Below, one piece after another: positions 53,800 to 64,000 of a DNA stretch of 64,000 nt (positions are counted from its first letter, which is position 1; each line of letters opens with the position of its first letter). Source of the stretch: Bisporella sp. PMI_857 (lineage: Eukaryota > Ascomycota > Leotiomycetes > Helotiales > Helotiaceae); NCBI GenBank assembly GCA_021307315.1, contig JAJSPD010000041.1:359593-423592 (forward strand), read 5' to 3'. Below the pieces are notes generated by a model that searched no databases, had not been told where the DNA came from, and saw nothing but the letters and a program-made list of their open reading frames with translations. Both the position numbers and the translations under genes were made by a program.

Positions 53800-56700
53800 T
53801 CATCCGGCCTGCTAGTGGATCTAGTGCTCGCCGGGTCGGCAATAAAACAAGCGCCGCGCCAAGCTGCATCTCTATCAAAAGACGTCGAGTGCCTGCAACA
53901 AGACCTAACACTCCTCCTACCAGCCAATCTTTGACACTTCCTCCCACCACAAGCCAAGGCTCACGGTTCTCTATACTTTCGCCTTCAGAGCAACTCCTGC
54001 CTGGAAAACGCCTTTTTGCAAGCATAGAGCTGTAATGAGTAGTAGAAGCCTTCTTTCTTCTCTTTCGATTCTATCAATCAACGTAGGAAAAGGCACTAGC
54101 TCGCACGAGCTAGCTCTTTCTACGGCTTTCAACTCTTCAACCGACGTTCTTCTGGTTCAAGAACCTCGCATTTTCTCCGACTTAGACAGACGAATAACAA
54201 AAACACACCCTTCCTTTGAATGCTTTTCCCCAGTCGACACATTCGACCACACTCCTCGCGTCATGACATACGTACGCAAAGGGATAGGCTTACGCGCAAC
54301 ACAAATACGCCCACTTTCACAAAACGACGAAATAGCTAATGACTTGCTCTTTTTGACAATCCAAACGCCAACAAACCAGCCGCTTATGATTATAAATGTT
54401 TACAATGCCCCTATAGGGAACGTATACAGAAGCCAAGGCGCGGTCACCGCTCTGATGTCCTTGCCGGCATCTACTTTCCCTCCGGCTACTTTTATAGCAG
54501 GCGACTTCAACTTGCACCACTTGCTTTGGCAACCATCATATCAAGGCCCGTCTGACCCGTTTGCAGACCCTTTTGTTGCGTGGACCGAACTACATGACTT
54601 TTCTTTCATTTCACAAATAGACAAACCCACACACCAACTAGGAAATGTGCTCGACCTCGCTTTCGCTTCTCCCGGCCTTCGCCGTATAGGAGTAAATACA
54701 AGCGTTAAAAGAAAACTTCAAATCGGTTCAGATCACCTACCTCTACTAACTAACATCTGGTGGGGCTCCAGAACTCATGAACGACCAACACACATACGCT
54801 TTGCCACGCTTGAAAAAGACACTTTTCTTTCTCTTCTCAAATACAACCTTGAAAATACTCCTTCATTCCCAAGCAGTCCTACAGACACTTTTCTCGACAA
54901 TTACGCCGTCAATATCGTCGAAGCAATTCAAAATGCTTATCAAGGCTCAGCCAAGCGCGCACTTCCACATAACAAAGGACAGCCCTGGTGGAACGACGCT
55001 TGCGCTACAGCAGTACAGGCATTTCGCGCGGCTAGAAGAGAACACTATGGGTTCGCAGCAAGCGAAGCAAAGAAAGAGCTACGCAAAGCAACCCGGCAAG
55101 CAAAAGTGTCTTTCTACAAGAAAAAGCTCGACGAAGCAGCCACAAGCAGAGACGTCTTCAGCATTGCAAAGTGGCACAAGTCTACAGACTCATTCCGCTC
55201 TCCTCCCTTAAAAGACCCTCTTCGCCCACGTGCTCCTCCGGCAACTACTCCAGAAGCAAAACGAGACATATTCGCACGAAACCTTCTACAAAACACTGCT
55301 GAAGCAGGTGACATTCCACTTACAGCTCCCGCCGTCCCTGTAACGTCACTCCCGTTTCCTGACCTTACCGAACAAGAAATAGAAAAGTCAATACTCGGAG
55401 CAGGCAATACCGCGCCTGGCAAAGACGAAATCCCCACACCACTCTTACGAGTAGGGTGGCCGCTGCTTAAAAGCCATATCAGTCAACTATTCCAAGCGTG
55501 CATACATGTCGGCCACCACCCAATCTGCTTCCGCACCGCTATATTAGCTATAATCAGCAAACCCAAAAAAGCAGATCGGGCCTCTCCCCGGTCATACAGA
55601 CCTATCGCTCTACTTTCGGTGCTCGGAAAAGGCCTGGAAAGGCTAGTAGCAAAAAGGATGTCATGGATTGCTATAAAATACCAGGTAGTCGCAGCACAAC
55701 AATTCGGCGCGCTCCCTTTGCGGTCGTCTGTCGACCTTACAACATGCCTTACACATGACATCGAAACAGCGCTGAATCAGGGCTTGACAGCGTCGATGCT
55801 TACGCTCGACGTCAAAGGCGCTTTCGACGCTGTCCTACCAGGTAGGCTTGTTAAAAGGCTACGCGAACAAGGCTGGCCCAATTACTTGGTAAGATGGGTT
55901 GCATCGTTCGCTACAAAGCGTAAAGTATGCATTCGGCTCGACGGCGAAATCGGAGACGAAATAGAAATCGTGTGCGGGCTACCTCAGGGCTCTCCAGTTT
56001 CTGGCATTCTATTTATGCTTCACATTTCTCCTTTATTTTCCTAAGACTATTTCAAGGAGGATTCGGCTACGCCGACGACGCCGCCACTTACAAATCTCAC
56101 CCTCTCTGAGAGAAAACACATACGCTCTTTCAGCTACCCTGGCACAAGCCCTAGAATGGGACGCTCGGAAGGAATTACGTTCGACCCCGAAAAATCAGAA
56201 CTTCTACACTTCTCCCGCAGGCACGCGGACAAAAACAGATCACCATCGGTAACAGCTGGATCCCTCGTAGTATCTGAAAGCACGGAACGCCCTTACTTAA
56301 AATGGCTTGGAGTGCTTTCGACAGGAAACTAACTTTCAAATACCACGCACTTGCTCAAGCAACTAAAGCTCTGAAAACAGCTCACGCTTTCTCGTCACTC
56401 GGCAACACGCTTCGAGGAGTCTCCCCTATGCTTACACGACAGGCCGTAACAGCGTGCGTCCTGCCGGTAGCGTACTTCGCAGCAGAAACATGGTGGCCAG
56501 GCCGAAAAAGGCAAACACCAACGGCTACACTTCGAACCGAATAGATGGCCTACTTACAAAGCTTGAAACTACCACTCGAGCTGCAGCCAAAGCTATTCTT
56601 CCGGTCTTCAAAACAACCCCGTACCCAATTCTATACCGAGAATCAGGATTGGCACCCCCGAACTCAAGCTCGACGAAATAGCTAGGCGCTCAACCATCCG

Positions 56701-58165
56701 CATACGCCGGCTCGACCCACAGCACCCCTTACGCACACGAGCCGAAGCTGTTCGAGGGCCACTAATCCCGACCCGTCGAAGCCGCGTCCCAACTCGTTTT
56801 GCAATAAGATACTTGTCGCTCCCTGCTTCAGAACAGCTCGACATGATAGCTTTACCACCTTGGTTCCCGGCCGAAAGCCCCGCAGATATAGAGAAACGAA
56901 TAGGCGCTCCTGACCCGACGCACACAAAAGAACAACGGGCCGCTGCCTTTTCGCACTTTATTCACCACGTTCCGGCAAACGACATAGTCGTGTATACGGA
57001 CGGCTCAAAACTCCAAAACGGCAACGCAGGAGCAGGCTATGCTTTAGTACTGTCTGAAGCTACAATCAAAGAAGCGTTCGCTCTCGGCCCTAGCGCGGAA
57101 ATCTTCGACGCGGAAGCTATTGCTGCGCTACTCGGTGCACAAGCAGCTCTTCGTCACTCGTCGAACGGACTAGCCAAAAACGCCTGGATCTGCCTCGACA
57201 ACCTCGAAGTCGCAAAACGCTTGCTGTCCCTTCACTCACCACTTCACAGCCTATTTTCAATTCTTTTATCAAAGCTAGAGAAGACTGGCAGAAAAGAGAC
57301 AACGCTACACCAGCCGGCGACATACACATCCGGTGGGTGCCTGGCCACGCAAATATTCCCGGAAACGACCTGGCAGATGCAGAAGCCCGCAAAGGCTCCT
57401 CCCAGCTCCCTAATGCTCCTTATCCATTGTCGTTTGCTTCACTAAAGAAATGGCACGCACAGCAAGCTTCAAAAGCACGAGCAGAGTGGTGGGCGACTTC
57501 CGCACATGAAAACTACCAACTGCTATCAATCACCACTGCTCCCGTCCCTCCACAAGAGCTTCGGCTCCTAGAAAAGAGCTTGGCCGCATTATAGCAGCCA
57601 GGTCAAATCACGGCGACTTCAAAGACTACCACGAAAGGTTCGACCATACAGACGCACAGCTTCATTGCTCCTGCGGCCTCCCCAAAACTCCTATTCACTT
57701 TCTTTTCTGCAGAATCGCCCGCAGGCGCTGCAACCGACCTCGAGGGCCTCCTTCCACTCTAATCCCACAACTACTCGGTACCAGCGAAGGTGCCGCTACG
57801 CTAACTGAATGGTGGCGCAAAACCCGCTTTTTTGAGGACATCTGTCCTTACCGCAAAACCAGCTAGCTGGCCATTTCTTTTGTCAAACTATTACTTTTCC
57901 TTTGTCCCAAACATCACATAATGACGGTGCGAGAGCCACGGGGAGTAGGAGGGCTAGAGCGTAGAGGAAGGCTCATTTCCCAGTTTCAGTGTAAATACCT
58001 TCCTGTCTAATACTTGCGGTTAAGGAATAACGCCAAGTATCTCAACATGCCCCAGGCCTTCAGCCTCTGGTTTCTAGGAGTTTACTCTTAGCGTCGTATC
58101 TTCGAGCACGGAGTAGGTCCCGTGCTTTGCACGGCCCTTTAGTTAGACGTTAAATAGAAAACAAC
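53800..58165 (+). pseudogene. 5'-truncated Tad-like non-LTR retrotransposon
   Basis: The first part (53800-54035) is open in a frame that reads like the tail of ORF1 (GSRFSILSPSEQLLPGKRLF) and ends in TAA overlapping the ORF2 ATG (TAATG, 54033-54037). ORF2 has an APE-type endonuclease (LSILSINVGKG; LLVQEPRIF; FIAGDFNLHHLLWQ; GSDHLPLL). The reverse transcriptase follows (SYRPIALLSVLGKGLERLVA; LTLDVKGAFDAV; GLPQGSPVSGIL). A frameshift just before GYADDAA at about 56065 and others near 56110-56330 break it. RNase H is recognisable at 56980-57330 (VVYTDGSKLQNG, AEIFDAEAIA, then across a shift RWVPGHANIPGNDLADAEAR). A final zinc-type motif (LHCSCGLPKTPIHFLFC) ends the coding part at about 57865. 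The 3' end is A/C-rich (AATAGAAAACAACAAACAAA). The lesions are indels, not RIP-type stops. Confidence 0.9.
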
Positions 58166-59010
58166 AAACAAACAACACATTCAGCTTTCTTTATCAGCAA
58201 ACACAATTTTCGCTCTTATAGTCAAAATTCCCAATAAGTGAACATTCAGTGTCCATTCGCCACACTTACAACTTGACATTAATTCATCTTTCGTAATCAC
58301 ATAGTCGAGAGCCACGAGCTCACAGATCGGTTTACACCTTGATCCTCAAGGATCCAGTCTGCCGCATACCATGGCTGACTTTAAATTTTAAAACGGTGGG
58401 AGCGGAGCGGGGGCACCATAAGTAAGCTGACATATAAGAAGCAAATTCCTGAGTAACTTTTAACTAACCTTGATATAGGAAATGCCACACCGTCTTCGGA
58501 TGCAGATGTACGCGTTTTCCTCATCTTTACACGATCCTGCATACTAACAGCTCTAGTGCGAACAAGAGGGCATAGCTATTACTAGTAGGTAGATCAGATC
58601 TCTGCTAGTTGGCCTTGGGATTGGTTCGAGAGCATACTCTGGTCTACAATCTCTAGTACGCTCGCATAAGCAGGTTCAACATGCCTTATCGAGCCTGGAG
58701 ACAAGAATAACTGAAGCACGGGCGGCTCTAGAGGCAGGGAAGTTGGAATCGGCAATGGCACTCCTCAGTTTACTCGAAAGCGAGTTGGATCCCGCGAAGA
58801 AGGCATCTCAGAATGCTCGAGACTAGAAAACTGGATGTGGGAATATGTGCCAAACCTCGTCCGTAAATATTCCACGGGTTCGCTATTAGAAGACATGTAC
58901 ATATAGTTCCGAAGGTGTCCTGGATTTGGAGTTCGTATTGGCTAGTGCGAAGTCGCTTCCCATTGGGCAGCTTGAGCGATTTCTCTTCAATCGATCCTAT
59001 CCAAGATTAG
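58166..59010. other. Intergenic or decayed gene
   Basis: 58620-58830 is open on the plus strand with a helical, protein-like reading (LSSLETRITEARAALEAGKL; AMALLSLLESELDPAKKASQ) that ends in a stop. It may be the front of the gene fragment at 59011-59379, in another frame. No family is recognised. Confidence 0.35.
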
Positions 59011-59379
59011 ATGGAACAGCCTATGCCATATAAATGGAGAATATTGGTAGCTCAAGTGGTATTTCTCCTGTCTTTGGTAGACCAAGAATGCCTGGAGGAC
59101 GGTATTACACAAAAGGATATATACGACTTCCTTAGTGGCAGCATCTTGGTTGGACGCAACCCTTTTACGGGACTTAAAGTTCTGCTTGGCAAAGGCATGG
59201 ACGAGGTATCGTACAATATTGCCCGAGCCAGTCTACGAGTAATCGACGCAACCGCCGCCCTCTCCAGCAACAAACCAGATCCTGTGATTGGAAATGGCTC
59301 ATTGCAAAGTAGGCTAGCTAGAGGGGTTAGGAATAAGGTTAAGGATGGGTTATGTAGGTGGGCTAGAGATGAGAGTTAG
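59011..59379 (+). CDS. Hypothetical protein fragment
   Basis: 122 codons: hydrophobic start (ILVAQVVFLLSLVDQ), then ITQKDIYDFLSGSILVGRNP and ARASLRVIDATAALSSN, basic C-terminus. Likely the end of a longer decayed gene beginning near 58620. No family is recognised. Confidence 0.35.
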   Translation: MEQPMPYKWRILVAQVVFLLSLVDQECLEDGITQKDIYDFLSGSILVGRNPFTGLKVLLGKGMDEVSYNIARASLRVIDATAALSSNKPDPVIGNGSLQSRLARGVRNKVKDGLCRWARDES

Positions 59380-59846
59380 CTTGAGAGATTAACTTGAAAA
59401 GTTAGCCACATGCATTGGCCACATGGGTTAGCAAAGTGGTAGCTGAAGAGATTGGCTTGGGGGTAACTATGCTCGAGGAATAACGATCGACAACTCCGGC
59501 CGCGTCAGATCTACTCCCGTCCTTTCTATGCCTTTCAAACTGCTTGGGCAGTCGCCCATTGTATTCCTTGCTTCAGTCCACTCTCAGATATCCTTCCAAT
59601 TTTTACATTTGAACTGCTGAGTGTCGTCTAAAATATATGTATAATGTTACTCGGCCCAAGCAAATCGCTGTGGCCATGTCCACATGAGTGACCCAATTCG
59701 GAACACATTAACTGCGAGATAAGTTCAAAGTAAATTACATATATTATCTATTTATTAAATATCTTAAGCACATTTCTCTCCGACCACATACGTTTCACCA
59801 TCGGACAAATACTTATTCATATGAAATAGACAACTGAACACTACCG

Positions 59847-60412
59847 CTACATGGCTACCACTACACAAAATATTACCAAGAAGCTCAGAAGCAGACTTGA
59901 ATTTGGTATCGACAGCGTTGCCAAGCTAAAATTTCCAGGAGGCGGTGGCATTGTTATTCTTGATGTTTGCAACGGTTGAGAAGATGACGCGGTGTTCGCG
60001 GGCGACGGTGCAACGCTTGTAGGGTATACGATATTGGAGGTGTTAGTTGCTTAATGAATCAGCGAGCTTCTTAGGTTATCTCAAGAACTATAGACTTACA
60101 AGGTGTAGCAGTAGGAAGTGCTTGGTTCGTGATTGTGCCGACCTCGCAATACTCATGAAACACATCCATAGCAGAGCGTGCTTGTGAATCCAGGCCGCAT
60201 TTTTCTTAACAGCCTGCGATATAAGGGAGTTGACCTCGCTGGAGCTGTCTGTGCAGAAACAGCTGTACGTCGTGTATTCCTTTGCACCACAGTATTTGAC
60301 CATTTCGAACGATACTGCTAACAGGGTTCATAGCACATGAAGGTAAAGAGCTGTATCCAGGAACCAAATTGATCCAAACCGTATTGGCTATTGCTTGCAG
60401 AATTAACAGCAA
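59847..60412 (-). pseudogene. CFEM-like, GPI-anchored cell-surface protein, frameshifted
   Basis: Read on the minus strand with two one-base frame changes: a hydrophobic start (LLILQAIANTVW), SSLPSCAMNP, then EMVKYCGAKEYTTYSCFCTD and, after the second shift at a run of A near 60204, KCGLDSQARSAMDVFHEYC. That is the order and cysteine spacing of a CFEM domain, although one of the usual cysteines after PSCA is missing. An intron (donor GTAAGT after ATPC) is followed by a Ser/Pro-rich linker (SVAPSPANTASSSQP) and a C-terminal hydrophobic GPI signal (SSLLLSFLVIFCVVVAM) ending at TAG 59847. CFEM proteins sit in the cell wall or plasma membrane and some bind haem. No ATG is seen for the first frame, so the start is uncertain. 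Confidence 0.6.
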
Positions 60413-63400
60413 AAGGCTGAGTATGCTGAGATGCTGAGATGCTGAGCTGTCATTGCTGATGAATTAAGCTTTGTGAAGGAGTTATTTCGGAAGATTAGAA
60501 TGTTTAGATCTGGGACCCTGTTGATAGATACTTTGAAGGGATTATCTTTCTTTCTATACTATTTTACAAAATCGAGAAGCCGCAAAGATCACTATCAAAA
60601 GTCCCCGTAAGACATAAATCATTTTCAAGGATATTTTGGAGGACTACATGGGATATGCCGGCATGTGCTCACAGTTTTGGACCCAACTTCCTGAGATATC
60701 CGGCAAGACATTACCCTTCCTAATCGAGTGGATTCAGGAGGTAGCTGAGCTTGCCCGACGTTAAGAATCAAACTCTCACTACTGCTTTAGGTTGAGTTGG
60801 CCAGCCATGTCCTTAATATCCCCAACATTAGCCAATAAGAAATCGCCCGTAGAGCATATTACGCGGCTTGCGCGACATCTTGAAAAGGAATCTACATGCA
60901 AGGTACTGCATATGACCTGTCAAATTTTCTTCTGAAGCGGAAACGGCCACCCATTTCTCTGGTACAGAGCCTCATGCCGAGATGCCAGCCATTGGCAGCA
61001 TCTGCAAAGATGTTTGGAACAAGTACAACAGCCACTGATAAAATTGGTCGACCCCAACCGAGAGGTTTAGTTTCAGCCTTATCGTTTCCCAGGGGATAGT
61101 TTTAACTTCCAGATGGCATGGTGGCAACGGTGGCTTGGGGGCTGTCACATCTGACAAGCTACTGTTAAAGGGATGCATCTTACCTTCTACATGTGTTTCT
61201 ATAATGCTAGCTAGGCATCTGCCAACTAACCTAGCAAAGTAAAAGATGCCCGCAGCAGTCTCTTCACAATCACTTTACTTGAGCATGAAATTATAATTCT
61301 GTTTGCCCTACATATTGATCATTCGCTCTTGACCCACGAACGCGATACTCTTGGTATATTGCCACCTCTTTAACAATTTGAGGTTCTGGTGTTGCTTCCA
61401 CTTAAGCCTTTGATACTTTCTCTGTCCAATGTAATGCGGCGCAAGACCCGATGTGACCATATTATCAAAGTGGCGGATTCCGGCGCTGCAGATGCAGATG
61501 CAGGTACTGATTCAAATTTGCGAATCACACCATAGCCCCGGTACACTCTTTTAAAAGCTAAGCAGGACCTACCATGGACCCCAAAAGATAAAGATTTCCT
61601 TTTTGCGCAGCCCAGAGAGTATATGTTTCAAAAGCCGCCCAGTTTAAAGCTAATTCTGTTAAAGCCAGACAAATCAAAGATATGATAGATGTGATATGTG
61701 GAACGGAAATCAAAACGAAGGTGTTTCAGGATCGGCTATATCCGACTTAGATTATCAGTAGAAATTAATAGAGGTAGCTGTGCTAGGAGCCAGCTTAACG
61801 TGATCCCGAGATTTCCAGCGTTTAAATTCAATATCAAGCGATGAGCAGCTCCTGAAAATCATCCATACCTGATAGACCTCCCTACCTTTCCATGATTGAA
61901 AGATTGAAGGGCAAAACGTGATATGTGAAAAGTGATGATAAGCTGTCGCAATACCCTCTTCAAAATCACTAAGGCTCGTGTGTGGCGAAACGTTTTCCAT
62001 GGACCAACAGCGGCTAGGTCACCATACTGCTGCGCAGGTATTGCAGTAATCCCACTTTCTCCAAGGCCAACTCTCACCCGGACTTTTTCTAGCGATACTC
62101 CTACACTTATAGGGGTGCACAGCTTCGGAAGTCTTTTATCTACAAATGATATTGAAAGTGCTAAAGATGGACAGACTGACACGGGTCTCAAAAAATTGCG
62201 ATTACAACGGAGAAGCTACGGAATCTCCCCTTTTCTACAAATGCATCGCAGAGGGTCGCTCAGCAGATGATCTGCATCTTCGTTGCCTTTGTCGTTATAT
62301 TGATTCTGGTATCGAGATTTACAGATAATACTTCATGGTTTGCGGTAGTGGCCTTTGGCTCCCTCTCTTCGTTGGTCTTCTGCTGTACGCTGTGTGGAGC
62401 TTCATCTCCCTTCGACAAAACCGTGAGTGTATAGGTCGCTTGGAAAATAACAAGCTAAAAGGATAATAGAAGCCTATAGCGCTAACCTTGGAAACACTGC
62501 GGCTGTGGTATTGCTCACAATACCATTGTTTACCGTCTTGTACCTGAAGTTGTGGTACTCAATTAAATCACGATGTTATGACTACCACTATTGACATGGT
62601 GGTAAGTTATATTCTTCGCGTTAAGATGTAACCGCTAACAAGGATCTAGGATGAAATTGAGTTCCCATCTATTGCCTTGTTTCAACGGAAGGATTGGTCA
62701 TCTCAAGCAAATCTCAGAGGCCGCTTTTCAGAAACCTCGGGTTCAAAATGTTTCCTCGGCTGGTACAATGAAACTGCCCATCATGTCACGACTTGCCAGC
62801 AGGATCCTTGAACAACGATACGCAGTGCACTTGCAGAGAATTGTGGTAGGAGCATTTCAAAGATCGAATCGATGAAAGATTTTAACTTCGCCAGGTACAA
62901 TAATGATCAAGTCATTGAAGCTTCGTATGGATGAACACTAGTTACCGTACGTAGCCTTTAACTCTCCACCATGGCTCTCGACGAGCACGCCAACATACAT
63001 GCTGCTCTTGCAAGCATTTTTGATTGTGAAAATGTCTAAAACCTTTCCAAAGCTTAGGACTGACCTCTCCCAGATAATGTCGAAAAGCAAAAGACGACTC
63101 CAGCAGCTACAATCCTAGCTTGTACGTGGCTATATACGATCCTGCTTTGGGCATGCAAAAGGCTTTTGAGCAAGGGTATACAGAATGAAGTTAATCAAGC
63201 ATACAGCATGTGTCGCAATCAACATTGGACCGCAAACGACAAGCTCCTGATTATGAACAGCATATGATTACACCCTAGATATATCTTCGTCACCTGTGGC
63301 AGAGTTGCCGATGCCATGCGATACAAGTACTGTATTAACATATCAGTACGCTTGTCATACCTGCCTCTTCATCACCATACCCAACTTTGAAAGAACCACA

Positions 63401-64000
63401 ATTGTTAGACAGAAGAGGCTGGACTGGCTGGTAGGCAAGCCATCTACAACTCATTAAAGTTTAAGCTAATATCTTGTAGGGCGTTGCAGCTTCTTTAGGT
63501 GCCTACTTCTCGCTTTTAGTTTGTCAGCTGGATTGTATCAACTCAAGCGTGGAAAGTATAGCACCGAGTGCAGAGCCGACCAAGTGAAGAAAGCAGAAGC
63601 CTGAGGTCACAAGATCCCTGTTCTATTTTATATCATGCACTGAGCGGTGAATGCGTGAGTAGCCTTGTGCATTCACGCGTATCCTGGGAGGCCGAGGACG
63701 GTAGTTCAATATGTATTTAGGAATAACGGGGAAAGATCAAGAGAATATTATAAACTAATTCAATATGTGAAGATAATATCACAATCGCGCTTTTTAGAAT
63801 CTTCTAGTCGATATTCAGTTCAATTGAGCTTCAGGTTACGGGATTTTTCAGAAAATAAGCGGTTTCCATGAGAATTACGCATCTACCCTTCACTCCTAGA
63901 TATGTGAAAATCACGTGTGGCCTTCAAATTTTGGTGCCTGCTTGCATAGGACTGGCAAGGCATACAAAACTTCACGGATGGCTTTGATGTAGTACGAATC
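60413..64000. other. No supported gene
   Basis: 3.6 kb with only short open frames (longest 112 codons at 61932-62270 plus and 110 codons at 61859-62191 minus, antisense to each other). None has a motif I recognise. A small ATGCTGAG repeat lies at 60425-60445. It may contain small or multi-exon genes I cannot see. Confidence 0.4.

Noticed and set aside
60896..62330. Several short open frames (for example 60896-61099, 61932-62270 and 61859-62191)
   Set aside because: They overlap one another on opposite strands and show no family features or splice-supported extension.

Overview
This window comes from the nuclear genome of a filamentous ascomycete (Pezizomycotina). The evidence is short GT-AG introns of 44-92 nt with CTAAC-type branch sites, a HET-NACHT-WD40 NLR gene, a hybrid histidine kinase, a fungal-specific transcription factor, a toxD-like reductase, a CFEM/GPI gene, Tad-type LINEs, hAT and pogo relics, and stop codons at CpA-to-TpA (RIP-like) positions. 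It is an accessory, transposon-rich region: about eight recognisable host genes or gene remains sit among at least ten mobile elements or relics.

Layout. 0.6-1.9 kb: MDR (toxD-like) reductase, minus. 4.4-12.4 kb: a protein-kinase-like gene split by a 5,572-bp DNA transposon (5437-11008). The transposon has TTACCTCAGT termini, an exact 8-bp target duplication (CCGTCGTC) and two convergent genes, a DUF6589-type protein and a RecQ-like helicase. It is the most interesting object in the window. 13.6-16.3 kb: decayed calpain. 17.6-19.8 kb: a secreted repeat protein shaped like a Kex2-processed peptide precursor, interrupted by a 671-bp hAT-type element with an 8-bp duplication. 21.1-24.5 kb: a nest of pogo and hAT fragments, a 79-bp tandem triplication and two inverted-repeat elements. 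24.8-27.5 kb: an intact 910-codon, possibly recombinase-like gene inside a direct repeat. 28.2-32.6 kb: intact HET-NACHT-WD40 gene. 33.1-34.5 kb: LINE relic. 35.7-37.2 kb: AT-rich hAT relic. 37.2-41.4 kb: RIP-like decayed NACHT-WD40 relic cut by LTR sequences. 42.9-45.0 kb: six-exon SAM/HMG-box/fungal transcription factor. 46.1-50.2 kb: hybrid histidine kinase with a one-base frameshift. 52.0-53.7 kb: four-exon alpha/beta hydrolase. 53.8-58.2 kb: 5'-truncated Tad-like LINE. 59.8-60.4 kb: frameshifted CFEM/GPI gene. 60.4-64 kb: nothing I can support.

The elements are of mixed age. The DUF6589/RecQ element, the hAT insertion in the repeat gene and the solo LTR in the WD40 relic keep exact target duplications and look recent. 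The hAT transposase relic, the NLR relic and the calpain show transition-type decay. All functional statements come from reading the sequence and from family knowledge; no searches were run.
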